A DNA stretch of 64,000 nt from NCBI RefSeq assembly GCF_030848575.1, contig NZ_JAVDDX010000002.1, forward strand, positions 1,302,001-1,366,000. The letters are read 5' to 3'. The stretch comes from Haloarcula sp. H-GB4. Lineage in GTDB: Archaea; Halobacteriota; Halobacteria; Halobacteriales; Haloarculaceae. Position 1 is the first letter of the stretch; each line of letters starts with the position of its first letter. The notes under the pieces were generated by a model that made no database searches, was not told the origin of the DNA, and was given only the letters and a program-made list of their open reading frames with translations. A program made the translations under genes and the position numbers. Of the stretch, positions 34,197 through 43,162 are shown in pieces.

Positions 34197-35105
34197 ATGG
34201 GAATCGGTGACGTTTACGAGGTGACGGTCGGGGACTGCACGGACGTCCACTACGTTGACACCGGGATGTACGACGTAGCTGAGTACGGCTCCGTCTACAT
34301 CATCGACGCCGAGCGACCGGCGCTGGTCGACACTGGCATCGGTGCGCGACACGAGAACATCCTCTCGGCGATGGAGTCGGTCGGTATCGCGCCCGAGGAC
34401 TTGGAAGTCATTGCGACGACCCATGTCCATCTGGACCACGCCGGCGGGGCCGGGTATCTCGCCGAGGACTGTCTGAATGCGACGGTGTACGTCCACGAGT
34501 CCGGCAAGCGCCACCTCGTCGACCCCGAGCGACTCTGGGAGGGGACCAAACACGCCGTCGGCGACCAGATCGAGTTCTACGGCAAGCCGATCCCGGTCGC
34601 CGAAGACCGGATCGAGACGCTAACTGACGGCGACGTGATAGACCTTGGTGACCACTCGCTCGAAGTCCTGCACGCGCCGGGCCATGCGCCACATCAGGTC
34701 GTCTTCTACGACCCCGTCATCGACGGTGTGTTCACCGCCGACGCCGCCGGCATCTACACGCCGTCGACAGACGAGATGCACGTCACGACGCCGCCGGTCA
34801 ACTTCACGCTGGATGGAGCCCTCGATGACGTGGCAATGCTGCAGGACCTCGACCCCGAACTCCTCATGTTCGGCCACTACGGCCCCGCGAAGACCGGTGA
34901 CAAACTGGAAACCTACGCTGAGATCCTGCCCGAATGGGTGGCCGAAGTCGAACGTAAACGCGAGGAACTGGGCGACGACGAGGCGGTCATCGACTACTTC
35001 GTCGAGCGGGCTGACACCGATCTCTGGGGCGAGCGCAAGGGCCGTGCCGAGATGCGTCTGAACGTCCGCGGCGTGCTCGTGGCGCTCGATAACCGGGAAG
35101 AATAG
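34197..35105 (+). CDS. Metallo-beta-lactamase fold hydrolase, 302 aa
   Basis: MBL-superfamily hydrolase with the metal motif THVHLDHAGGAGYL (HxHxDH), LHAPGHAPHQVVF, FTADAAGIYTPSTDE and a late MFGHYGPAK. The length and layout (a long C-terminal helical part after the MBL core) resemble enzymes of the beta-CASP-free family used as lactonase or thioester hydrolases. ATG 34197 is used because the frame upstream contains a non-native-looking leader; the Met-Gly-Ile start leads into DVYEVTVGDCTDVHYVDTGM. The substrate is unknown. It precedes the MscS gene by 35 bases, possibly same transcript. Confidence 0.88.
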   Translation: MGIGDVYEVTVGDCTDVHYVDTGMYDVAEYGSVYIIDAERPALVDTGIGARHENILSAMESVGIAPEDLEVIATTHVHLDHAGGAGYLAEDCLNATVYVHESGKRHLVDPERLWEGTKHAVGDQIEFYGKPIPVAEDRIETLTDGDVIDLGDHSLEVLHAPGHAPHQVVFYDPVIDGVFTADAAGIYTPSTDEMHVTTPPVNFTLDGALDDVAMLQDLDPELLMFGHYGPAKTGDKLETYAEILPEWVAEVERKREELGDDEAVIDYFVERADTDLWGERKGRAEMRLNVRGVLVALDNREE

Positions 35106-35140
35106 GAGGCTTTCTCAAGGCCGGGCCACAGTGTCGTGGT

Positions 35141-36088
35141 ATGCGCCGAACTGGCTCCGTGTCGCTGCTCTGTGCGGTCGTCCTGTACGCCGGCTCGCGG
35201 TTCGTCCGCCAGTTCGGCTTCGACGAGCGGCTGTTCGGGGTCGAACTCGAACCGCTGACCCTGATGAGCCTGACGCTGGCGTCGCTTTTCCTTGCGTTCT
35301 ACGGGAGCTACACTATCTGCCAGTCGTACCTCTTCGCTCACACGCAGAACAAACGCCGCCGGCACGACGTGCGGAACGCCCTCCGGCTGACCTTCGGCAT
35401 CCTCGGAATGATTGCGATTTTCGGCGTCGTCACCCGGGAATGGGTGAGCGTGCTGTTTTCTCTGGGCGTGCTCGGATTCGCGGTCACGTTCGCCCTCCAG
35501 CAACCGCTGTTCTCGCTTATCGGCTGGCTGTACATCGTGACGAAACGGCCCTATCAGGTGGGCGACCGCATCGCTATCGAGGAGATGCGCGGCGACGTCG
35601 TCGCGGTCGATTTCTTCGTGACGGAGGTGTGGGAGATTGACGGCGACCTCGTCTCCTCGAACCAGCCGTCGGGCCGCATCGTCACCGTGCCTAATAGTAC
35701 GGTTCTGTCCTCTCGCGTCGTCAACTTCTACGGCGAGGGCGTCCAGTATGTCTGGAACGAGCTCTCGATACAGGTTGCCTACGAGACCGACTTGCAGTTC
35801 GCGTCCGAGGTGATGATCGACGTGGCGTCGGCCCACCTCGGCGACGAGATGGCCGAACAGGTCCGTGAGTACCGTGACCGCCTCGCTGAGACACCGGTCG
35901 AACTCGACGTGAACGAACAGCCGACAGTCAACGTCACGCAGGGTGAGTCGTGGGTGGAGCTTCGCCTCCGATATCTGGTCCACCCTCGTCGGGGGACCCG
36001 GATGCGGAACGCGCTGTACGAGGACATTCTGGAGCAATTTAATGAGCATCCCGACCGCGTGAAGTTCCCGGTGAGCCGGAACCGGTGA
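35141..36088 (+). CDS. Mechanosensitive ion channel, MscS family
   Basis: Membrane channel opened by tension, protecting against hypo-osmotic shock. Three TM segments are visible, roughly 5-23, 42-62 and 88-120. The pore-lining helix and beta domain follow: VLFSLGVLGFAVTFALQQPL, FSLIGWLYIVTKRPYQVGDR, IVTVPNSTVLSSRVVNFYGE and the cytoplasmic alpha/beta part. The pattern FALQQPLFSLIGWLYI is typical of MscS TM3. Length, 315 aa, is of the small MscS kind. An antiporter with TrkA domains lies 115 bases downstream, giving an ion-homeostasis neighbourhood. Confidence 0.92.
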   Translation: MRRTGSVSLLCAVVLYAGSRFVRQFGFDERLFGVELEPLTLMSLTLASLFLAFYGSYTICQSYLFAHTQNKRRRHDVRNALRLTFGILGMIAIFGVVTREWVSVLFSLGVLGFAVTFALQQPLFSLIGWLYIVTKRPYQVGDRIAIEEMRGDVVAVDFFVTEVWEIDGDLVSSNQPSGRIVTVPNSTVLSSRVVNFYGEGVQYVWNELSIQVAYETDLQFASEVMIDVASAHLGDEMAEQVREYRDRLAETPVELDVNEQPTVNVTQGESWVELRLRYLVHPRRGTRMRNALYEDILEQFNEHPDRVKFPVSRNR

Positions 36089-36203
36089 ACTCTGGTGTGG
36101 GTCACAGAGGTCGAGTGGCCTCTGATATCGACCTCTCGTCTGCCGGTGAGTGAATGCGTTTATACGAGGGCGATGCGTTAGGCTGGACAGATGGAGGCTA
36201 ACT

Positions 36204-38108
36204 GTGGCTGGTAGTTCGGGGCTATTGATTCCGCTCGTCGCCGGTATCATTGGGCTCGGCGTCCTTGCACAGGTCCTCGCAGCACGCCTACGCGTGCCCA
36301 GCATTATCTTCTACCTGCTGGTGGGTGTCATCATCGGCCAGCCCGGACTGGGCATCATCGGTGACGGCACCTTCGGCGGGGCACTGTCGGCAATCGTCGG
36401 CTTAGCGGTCGCAATCATCGTTTTCGAAGGGGCCTATCACCTCCGATTCGACCGGCTACGCGAGGCTCCGGCCGCGACGTTCAGACTTGTTACCGTCGGT
36501 GCGGCTATCGCGCTTGTGGGCACCGCTATCGCCGTCAAGTTCGCGTTCAGCTCCGCGGCCGTCTCCTGGAACCTCGCGTTCCTGATCGGTGCGCTACTGG
36601 TTGCGACTGGACCGACGGTCATCACTCCGATTCTTGATGTCGTCCCGGTTCGAGACCGCGTCGCCGCTGCACTGGAGACGGAAGGGATTGTCAACGATGT
36701 GACCGCGGCTATCATCGCTGTCGTCATCTTCGAGACGGTTAATCCAGCCGTTGCCAGTGAGAGCCTACTACGAGGATTTGCGCTCCGACTGGGGACGGGG
36801 CTACTTGTCGGCCTCATCGTCGCCGGCGTCGTGTACTACCTCCTCCAGTACGTCGACCTCTCGCCCGGTGACGCACCGCGGAACTCCCGACTGCTCGTGC
36901 TCGCCGGGGCGCTCATCGCCTACGCGGGCGCGAACACGATAGCGACCGAGGCCGGCGTTGCCGCCGCCGCCACAGCGGGGATGGCGCTCGGTAACGTTGA
37001 CCACCCGTACGAGGAGGACATCGAGGAGTTCAAAGGCGATATCACGCTGCTGGTGCTGTCGTTCGTGTTCATCGCACTGGCGGCGCAACTGGAATTGGCC
37101 TCACTCATTGATGTTGGGCTAGCGGGCATCATCGTCGTCCTCGCGGTCGCCCTGCTTATCCGACCGCTGCTGGTGTTTGTCTCGGCCGCTGGTGATCGGT
37201 TTACCACCAACGAGAAACTGTTCGTCAGCTTCGTCGGGCCGCGCGGTATTATTCCGGCGTCCGTCGCGACGCTGTTTGCCGTCGAACTGCACTCCGCAGC
37301 CGAGGAGGTCACCGGGGCACAGGCTGAACTACTGGGGACGCAGGCCGATATCCTGCTTGGCACTGTCTTTCTTGTTATCTTTGCGACCGCCCTGTTCGAG
37401 GGTGGACTGGCGCGATTCATCGCGGAAAAACTGGATGTGATACCAATGCGAGTCATCATCGTCGGCGGCGGACAGGTGGGCCGAGCGCTCGCCGCACGCC
37501 TCGAAGACCGGGGCGAAAACGTCGTCATCATCGAGGAGGAGGAAGAGATCGTCGAACGAGCCCGTAACGACGGCTATGCCGTCGAGATCGGCGACGGAAC
37601 CGACACCGACGTGTTGCGGTCGGCCGGGGCTGAAAACGCCAAGACCGTCGTCGCGGCGACCGGTGACGACGACGCGAACCTGCTGGTGTCACAGCTGGCG
37701 AGTTCGAAGTTCGGCGTCGACCGGGTCATCGCCCGCGCGAACAACCCGGACAACGTCGAGGCCTTCGAGGACCTCGGCGTTCGGACCATCTCCTCAGCGA
37801 TGGCGACGGCTTGGGCCATCGACAACCAAATCGAACGTCCGGCTATCGCCCACTGGATGACCGATGTCGGCCGCAGTGGGGATGTTCAGGAAGTCGAGGT
37901 CACCAATCCGGAACTCATCGGGAAGTCGATCCGCGATGTCGGTCCGATGCTGCCCGACGCCTGTCTGGTCGCGCTCGTCAGCGGCGAACTCCACGAGAAC
38001 GCCGAAGTACCCACAGCAGACTACATCCTCGAAGAGGGCGATATGGTGACGCTGCTTGGCCGTCGAGAGTCCGTGCGTGACGGGATGAAGATGGTTAGCG
38101 GCGACTAG
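36204..38108 (+). CDS. Cation:proton antiporter (CPA family) with C-terminal TrkA-N/TrkA-C
   Basis: Exchanges Na+ or K+ for protons. The first ~400 residues have about twelve TM helices of the Na+/H+ exchanger domain; DAGVGGG-like signatures are replaced by segments such as IGALLVATGPTVITPILDVV and TEGIVNDVTAAIIAVVIFET, which match the CPA TM5 region with the ND pair. From about residue 415, MRVIIVGGGQVGRALAARLE is a TrkA-N NAD-binding domain and the tail (GKSIRDVGPMLPDACLVALV) is TrkA-C. The start is GTG 36204: a GGAGG Shine-Dalgarno lies at 36193-36197 and a tttatac box A at 36159-36165, one of the few SD-led starts here. Length 634 aa. Confidence 0.9.
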   Translation: MAGSSGLLIPLVAGIIGLGVLAQVLAARLRVPSIIFYLLVGVIIGQPGLGIIGDGTFGGALSAIVGLAVAIIVFEGAYHLRFDRLREAPAATFRLVTVGAAIALVGTAIAVKFAFSSAAVSWNLAFLIGALLVATGPTVITPILDVVPVRDRVAAALETEGIVNDVTAAIIAVVIFETVNPAVASESLLRGFALRLGTGLLVGLIVAGVVYYLLQYVDLSPGDAPRNSRLLVLAGALIAYAGANTIATEAGVAAAATAGMALGNVDHPYEEDIEEFKGDITLLVLSFVFIALAAQLELASLIDVGLAGIIVVLAVALLIRPLLVFVSAAGDRFTTNEKLFVSFVGPRGIIPASVATLFAVELHSAAEEVTGAQAELLGTQADILLGTVFLVIFATALFEGGLARFIAEKLDVIPMRVIIVGGGQVGRALAARLEDRGENVVIIEEEEEIVERARNDGYAVEIGDGTDTDVLRSAGAENAKTVVAATGDDDANLLVSQLASSKFGVDRVIARANNPDNVEAFEDLGVRTISSAMATAWAIDNQIERPAIAHWMTDVGRSGDVQEVEVTNPELIGKSIRDVGPMLPDACLVALVSGELHENAEVPTADYILEEGDMVTLLGRRESVRDGMKMVSGD

Positions 38109-38557
38109 TCGTCAGTAAGATGGGCAACATCTGATTCCTCGACACCCTCTGTCCATGGCGATTCACCGCGGTCGCCATCAGTTTTGTACGTCCCGCGAGC
38201 GCTCGCGATGTGATGGCCATCGGTGTCATACACTTCTGCATCGACGACTGAGACGCTCCCGCCGCTTCGGAGCACCTCTGCCTCAGTCCGCAGATCAGCG
38301 GTTGCCGGCGCGAGATAATCAATCCGCATGTCGACTGTCGGTGAGACGGTGCCGGATTGCGAGATGACGGCCGCCCCGCCGACGGTATCCACGAGTGAGT
38401 ACGTGACGCCGCCGTGTGCGATTATCGATTCAGGGTTCGAGGAGTGGCCGTCCTCCAGCGGGAGTTCGCCAGCCGCATAACCGTCATCGACAGCCGTGAT
38501 CTCCATCCCTAGCTGCTTGACAAACGGGATGTCGTTGAACATCGATTTGAGACTCAT
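38105..38557 (-). CDS. PaaI-type hotdog thioesterase
   Basis: Hotdog-fold enzyme that hydrolyses acyl-CoA thioesters, as in the PaaI family. The active-site helix is SIIAHGGVTYSLVDTVGGAA (about 43-62), with Asp in the hotdog strand, and GTVSPTVDMRIDYLAPATAD is the conserved core strand. Length is 150 aa. ATG 38557 is chosen; a Met four codons upstream (38569) is also possible. The 3' end overlaps the antiporter 3' end by four bases (convergent stops). Confidence 0.85.
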   Translation of the reverse strand: MSLKSMFNDIPFVKQLGMEITAVDDGYAAGELPLEDGHSSNPESIIAHGGVTYSLVDTVGGAAVISQSGTVSPTVDMRIDYLAPATADLRTEAEVLRSGGSVSVVDAEVYDTDGHHIASARGTYKTDGDRGESPWTEGVEESDVAHLTDD

Positions 38558-38646
38558 GGCTATCTCCACGGAATCGAGTCAGATAAGCCTCCGAGAACAA
38601 TCAACAACGGGTCGAGTGTGGTCGTTATTCGGGACACGACTTCCTG

Positions 38647-38793
38647 TCAGTCCCCTGCTACCGCTCCGTCCACGCTCTCGTCGCTCTCCGTGGCTTCTTC
38701 TGGAAGTAGATGCTCCGGGCGACGCAGGTAGCTCGGCTTCTGTGCGAACGCTTCGATTCGCTCCCACTCCTCGGGTGTGATGTGACCGTCCAT
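38647..38793 (-). CDS. Small haloarchaeal protein, 48 aa
   Basis: Read directly: it begins MDGHITPEEWERIEAFAQKP and ends ESVDGAVAGD. Function unknown. The composition is acidic with a helical first half (PEEWERIEAFAQ) and a Pro-rich middle (RRPEHLLPEE). A TTAAAGTA box A lies about 22-29 bases upstream (38815-38822), which supports expression as a leaderless gene. It is divergent from the Nudix gene with two dyads between them. Confidence 0.68.
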   Translation of the reverse strand: MDGHITPEEWERIEAFAQKPSYLRRPEHLLPEEATESDESVDGAVAGD

Positions 38794-38850
38794 ATACAGT
38801 ATCCACTGTTGACACTACTTTAATCCTTGTAATAAAATCTAAAATAAATT

Positions 38851-38896
38851 GTAGTGGATTATCACCTACTATAGGGAGCTACCACTATCGTAGTGG
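38851..38896. promoter_or_regulatory. Two dyads between the 48-aa gene and the Nudix gene
   Basis: CCACTA at 38882-38887 and TAGTGG at 38891-38896 form a perfect dyad around TCG. Just before it, 38851-38869 is an imperfect dyad (GTAG...CTAC outer arms). The CCACTA/TAGTGG hexamer also occurs at 38852-38857, so three like-sequenced half-sites lie in 46 bp. They are 60-100 bases from both start codons; a regulator of one or both genes may bind here. The rest of the 259-bp gap is AT-rich with no gene. Confidence 0.5.
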
Positions 38897-39052
38897 GCGT
38901 CTGTTACTGAGGATGAGGGGTCGGTGTACTTCGACGGCCTTGCTACCGGCGTCTGATTCCACTCATTACCCCTCTTTGCCCCCCGATGACCTAATATGAT
39001 TTTAGGCAGATATGTGGGTACTACTATATGTTGGCCGTCGCTACCAGATTCT

Positions 39053-39520
39053 ATGCAACCACAGCGGGCAACGTACGTAAAGAAAGCCTGTGCCTACATC
39101 ACCAGAAACGGGTCGGAACTGCTGGTGTTCGACGGGCCGGGCCACGACGGGCTACAGATACCGAAGGGAACCGTTGAACCGGGAGAAAGACCGCGGGTAG
39201 CCGTACAGCGAGAGGCTGTCGAGGAGAGCGGTCTCGCCTCATTCGAGCGTCTGCAACACATCGCCACCGATGTCTGGACGCGCCGCGAGTCGCCACCGAA
39301 GCGATACGTGCGGTCGTTCTACCACCTCCCTGTCCACGAATCCCGGGATCACTGGGTCCACACCGTCACCGGGACGGGCGAGGAACGCGGTGCAGAGTTC
39401 GAGTTCTCGTGGGTCGACCTCCAGACCGATGCCACCTTCGCACTCGATCTTGACGACTATCTCCACTCTCTGACGAGTCCCGCTGAGGCGACGACAGCCG
39501 GCGATGTGGCTGCCGATTAA
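39053..39520 (+). CDS. Nudix hydrolase
   Basis: Hydrolyses nucleoside diphosphate derivatives. The Nudix box is GTVEPGERPRVAVQREAVEE, followed by SG, at about residues 40-62 (G-x5-E-x7-REAxEE-x-G), intact. ATG 39053 is set by a ctactatatg box A at about -28 (39021-39030); an in-frame Met 19 codons upstream would place the promoter within the gene. The length of 155 aa is typical. The substrate is not determinable. Confidence 0.9.
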   Translation: MQPQRATYVKKACAYITRNGSELLVFDGPGHDGLQIPKGTVEPGERPRVAVQREAVEESGLASFERLQHIATDVWTRRESPPKRYVRSFYHLPVHESRDHWVHTVTGTGEERGAEFEFSWVDLQTDATFALDLDDYLHSLTSPAEATTAGDVAAD

Positions 39521-39660
39521 CGACTTCTTCTCTCAAATATCGCTCGTGCAAGCGCCACAGCGGTCGCAAATGACGGATTCATAAGCAACAGACTCGAAAC
39601 CGACGGATTCGCAAACGATGTGCTAGGGTAGCATACTGAAACCGCGCTGACAGCGGCTGC

Positions 39661-40794
39661 TCAGGGCAGTCGGAACTCGATAGCCGCGCCCTGACCGAAG
39701 CCGACACACTCTGTCGCCAGACCCAGCTCCGCGTCGCGGCGGTTCATTTCGTGGACGAGCGTCACTGGAAGGCGCGCGCCAGAGGCCCCGAGCGGGTGGC
39801 CGATGGCGATTGCGCCGCCGTTGACGTTGTAGATGTCGTCGTCGAAGCCGAGTTCGCGCTGGCAGTACAGACACTGGGAGGCGAAGGCCTCGTTGAGTTC
39901 CACGAGGTCGTAATCGTCCGTTTCGCGGTCAGTTCGTTCGGTGAGTTTGCGAACGGCGGGGACCGGGCCGATCCCCATCACGGTCGGGTCAACACCGGCG
40001 ACTTCGTGGGAGCCGATTTCCGCCAGAATGTCGAGTCCGCGGTCCTCCGCGAACTCACGGGAGGTGACCATCAGCCCTGCCGCACCGTCAGAGACCTGCG
40101 AGGCGTTGCCGGGTGTGACCGATCCATCCGACTTGAACACTGTCGGTAGCTGGGACAGCTTTTCGAGTGTGGTGTCAGGACGGATACCCTCGTCCGCTTC
40201 GAGCTGACCGTCCTCGGTATCGATCGGGACGATCTCGTCGTCGAAGCGACCGGACTCCGTCGCGTCGGCGGCGCGCTGGTGGCTCCGGAGCGCGTACTCG
40301 TCCTGTTCCTGCCGGGCGACCTCCATCTCGCTAGCGACCTTCTCAGCGGTCATTCCCATCTGGAGTTCGCCGATGTTGTAGTGTTCGGCCAGCCGCGGGT
40401 GGACGTTGTGCGTGTTTTCGTCCATCTGCACACGGGACATCGACTCCACACCGCCGGCGATGAGCACGTCGCGCTGGCCGGCCGCGATGGCGTCGGCGGC
40501 TCGCATCAGCGCTTCGGCGGAGGACGCACACCAGCGGTTAATCGTCGATGCGGGGACGCTCTCGCCGAGGTCCGACAACAGCGCGATGACCCGGGCCATG
40601 TTGTTGCCCTGTTCCCCGCGCTGCTGGGCACACCCCCACAGCAGATCGTCGACGTCATCGGCCTCGACGCCGGTCGACGCGAGCAACTGGTTGATAAGCG
40701 GCACCGAGAGGTCTTCGCTCCGGACGCCGGCGAGTGCGCCGTCCTCCTTTCCCTGTGGCGTTCTGACTGCGTCCACGATGACAGGTGTGGGCAT
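39661..40794 (-). CDS. Thiolase / acetyl-CoA C-acyltransferase
   Basis: Condenses or cleaves beta-ketoacyl-CoA. The nucleophile Cys is in [19 protein letters not shown] (about 90), the His of [12 protein letters not shown] and of [20 protein letters not shown] form the catalytic set, and the second Cys is in [17 protein letters not shown] near the end. Length is 377 aa. ATG 40794 follows a TTTTAA box A (about 40818-40824). Active-site residues all appear intact. In haloarchaea thiolases act in fatty-acid oxidation or mevalonate/PHA formation; which role applies is not shown. Confidence 0.95.
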   Translation of the reverse strand: MPTPVIVDAVRTPQGKEDGALAGVRSEDLSVPLINQLLASTGVEADDVDDLLWGCAQQRGEQGNNMARVIALLSDLGESVPASTINRWCASSAEALMRAADAIAAGQRDVLIAGGVESMSRVQMDENTHNVHPRLAEHYNIGELQMGMTAEKVASEMEVARQEQDEYALRSHQRAADATESGRFDDEIVPIDTEDGQLEADEGIRPDTTLEKLSQLPTVFKSDGSVTPGNASQVSDGAAGLMVTSREFAEDRGLDILAEIGSHEVAGVDPTVMGIGPVPAVRKLTERTDRETDDYDLVELNEAFASQCLYCQRELGFDDDIYNVNGGAIAIGHPLGASGARLPVTLVHEMNRRDAELGLATECVGFGQGAAIEFRLP

Positions 40795-40904
40795 GGACAA
40801 CGGAACGTCTCGGCCTGTGTTAAAACCTGACAAACTCTACACAGCGGGGGAACCGTTGTCGGCCGACCGGCCTGACTGCGCCCCGACACGGTCGAGCAGC
40901 GGAT

Positions 40905-41375
40905 TCACTCCGGTTCGAATCCCGGCGGGAGGCCGGCGTGTCTGAGCCCTTCCATCTCATCGATACGGAACCGGTAGACTGCGATGTCGCCGTCCTCGAT
41001 AGCGTCCTCGAACAGCTCCGGCCGCCATGCCGTATCGAGCACGTCCGCGAAGTCGTCCCACTCGGACTCGGGGACGGCCTCGATACCGCCCTGTAACAGG
41101 ACGCTCTCCCAGTGGAACATCGATTCGACTTTGTATACGAGCACGGCCGCATTCTCCGCCGCCTCGGTCAACTGTTGTTTACGGCTTGCTGACCCACCGA
41201 TGAAGGTGAAATACAGCGCGCGGTCATCATCGTACCCGAACGACAGGGGAATCATGTACGGTCCGTTCTCGGTCGGTAGCCCCAGCACACCGACCCGCTG
41301 GTTCGACAGAAACGCCGCAATGTTGCTGTCGTCCATGCGCGTGAGTCCGGCCGCCTCGAGAGTATCTATTGTCAT
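40905..41375 (-). CDS. Pyridoxamine 5'-phosphate oxidase-like flavoprotein
   Basis: FMN-binding split-barrel protein of the PNPOx-like family. Beta-barrel strands are seen in VGVLGLPTENGPYMIPLSFG, ALYFTFIGGSASRKQQLTEA and AVLVYKVESMFHWESVLLQG. Typical length of 156 aa. These proteins bind FMN, F420 or heme; here the R/K residues for flavin phosphate (SASRKQQ) are present. ATG 41375 follows a TTAATTAA box A (41402-41411). No partner gene is adjacent. Confidence 0.82.
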   Translation of the reverse strand: MTIDTLEAAGLTRMDDSNIAAFLSNQRVGVLGLPTENGPYMIPLSFGYDDDRALYFTFIGGSASRKQQLTEAAENAAVLVYKVESMFHWESVLLQGGIEAVPESEWDDFADVLDTAWRPELFEDAIEDGDIAVYRFRIDEMEGLRHAGLPPGFEPE

Positions 41376-41463
41376 ATAGGTGTAACTTCGACTGAAACCT
41401 GTTTAATTAATTCGGCTATTCCTCGCGGCGGAGAATTGCCCGCTGGAACGTGCCCGGTTGCCG

Positions 41464-43071
41464 CTACTCCTCCTGTGTTGCACCCGGAGCGTGGCGCTTG
41501 ATCCGCTCAATGGCGGTCACGGCTTTGTTGCGTTCGGCGTACCCCTCACCGGAGTCCGCGATGATTTCGCCGTTGCGATGGCGGAGTCGCCAGCGCCACT
41601 CCTCGCCCCTGTCCTCGTACACTTCGAACGCTGCGCTCCCGATTTCTAGCAGATCAGCCTCGGCCGCGTACGACTGGACTCGCTCGATGGCATCCATGGC
41701 TTTCGACCGATTTGCGTACCCCTCGCCGCTGTCGGCGACGAGTTCGCTGTTGTCGGCCCGTAGCCGCCAGCGCCACTCCTCGGCAGCGTCCTCGTACACC
41801 TCGAAACGGTCATCGACCGCGGAGTCGGGTGCGAGTTCGCTGACTCGACGGGCCGCCCGCCGGGCGTTCGACCGGGAACTGTACCCCTCGCCGCTGTCGG
41901 CGAGGATGTTGCCGTTGCGGTGGAGCAAGCGCCAGCGGAACTCCCCGGCAGCGTCGGCGTACACCTCGTAAGCGACGGGGTCGACTTTGAGGTAGGCCGC
42001 GCCGGGAACGTATGCGCGGACGCTCTGCAGCGCTCGCCGGACGTTCGACTTCGAGGCGTATCCCTCACCGCTGTCGGCGAGGATATTGCCGTTATCGTGG
42101 CGCAAGCGCCAGCGGAACTCCCCGGCATTGTCCTCGAACAGTTCGAACGCGGCGTCGCTTTCGGGAGCCGGCACGACCGGTACGTCCTCGGCGGTGTCGT
42201 CCTCTGTCGCATCCTCGAAGAAAACGACAGCCCCGCCGGCGGCGTTGGACTGGACGCTACGGAGCCCCTGCATCGCCTTCTGGCGCGAGGAATACCCCTG
42301 TGCGCTGTCGGCGATGACGTTGGAGTTCCGATGGCGGAGCCGCCAGCGGTACTTGCCCGCCGCGTCCTCGTACAGTTCGAACGTCGCCTTGCTGTCCATC
42401 GCAGCCGCGATGGTGGCGTGGGCCGCGGCGAGTTCCGCCTCGGTCGCCTCGGTCACGGTCGCCAGTTCCTCGCGGGCGGCCTCGCTGGTCGCTAACTTCT
42501 CGGCCAGCCTGTTGCGCTCGCGGCTCGCCTGTTCGGCGGCCTGGGACTGTTGTGTCGCTTCCCGGGACGCCTGGTCGGCCTCCTGTGTGGCTTGCTCGGC
42601 CACTTCAGTTGCTTCCTGCGCCGTTTGAACGGCTTTGTCGTACGCTTCTTTTCGGCCAGTCAGCAGCGGGGAGACGACCGCGCCGACAGCCATCAGCCCG
42701 AGGCCGACGATGTATAGCGTCACTGCCGGGTTCCCCTCGGGGCCGGCCCAATTGGAGGGGTAGAACGTGGTGAACCACACCATCGCGACCAGTCCGACCA
42801 CGGCCCCGAGGTATGTGAGTATCAGACCACGTCGTGTCAGCGGCAGCCTGATCGTCGGCCCGGCAAACAGCGAGATGAGCCCAATTGCACCGAGGAGATA
42901 GCCGAACTGCCGGGGCGTGCTCCGCGACGCTGTCAGATAAAACAGGAGGAGGCCGACGATACCGAGTACGATGCCGATGACGAACAGCCAGTAGCCGTAC
43001 ACCTCGTCGTCGGTCGTCGGCTCGCCGATGCGGTTCCGATACACCGAGATTAATTTGTTATTAGTTGCCAC
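41464..43071 (-). CDS. Membrane protein with coiled coil and five YegP (DUF1508) repeats, 535 aa
   Basis: Residues ~26-140 hold four TM helices; ~141-225 is an Ala/Glu/Gln coiled coil (EQATQEADQASREATQQSQA). Five YegP-type repeats follow at about 229-275, 307-353, 366-411, 422-466 and 480-525, each with the pattern FExYEDxxGExRWRLRHxNG, then ADSGEGYxSRxxA. YegP domains are small, of uncertain function, sometimes linked to ligand or stress responses. Repeats 3-5 are closely alike, which points to recent internal duplication. Start is GTG 43071 with a GTAATATAC box A (about 43092-43101). It is divergent from the AAA+ gene; starts are 91 bases apart. Confidence 0.88.
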   Translation of the reverse strand: MATNNKLISVYRNRIGEPTTDDEVYGYWLFVIGIVLGIVGLLLFYLTASRSTPRQFGYLLGAIGLISLFAGPTIRLPLTRRGLILTYLGAVVGLVAMVWFTTFYPSNWAGPEGNPAVTLYIVGLGLMAVGAVVSPLLTGRKEAYDKAVQTAQEATEVAEQATQEADQASREATQQSQAAEQASRERNRLAEKLATSEAAREELATVTEATEAELAAAHATIAAAMDSKATFELYEDAAGKYRWRLRHRNSNVIADSAQGYSSRQKAMQGLRSVQSNAAGGAVVFFEDATEDDTAEDVPVVPAPESDAAFELFEDNAGEFRWRLRHDNGNILADSGEGYASKSNVRRALQSVRAYVPGAAYLKVDPVAYEVYADAAGEFRWRLLHRNGNILADSGEGYSSRSNARRAARRVSELAPDSAVDDRFEVYEDAAEEWRWRLRADNSELVADSGEGYANRSKAMDAIERVQSYAAEADLLEIGSAAFEVYEDRGEEWRWRLRHRNGEIIADSGEGYAERNKAVTAIERIKRHAPGATQEE

Positions 43072-43162
43072 GTTGGAAACACACGGCGGTGGTATATTAC
43101 CTTGGTGTCGGACATCGGGGCTTCGAGTGACTTATACCGGTTGCGTGGTAACATCAGTGGGA

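Noticed and set aside
39572-39610. Direct repeat GACGGATTC at 39572-39580 and 39602-39610
   Set aside because: Nine bases, two copies, between convergent genes; no clear meaning.
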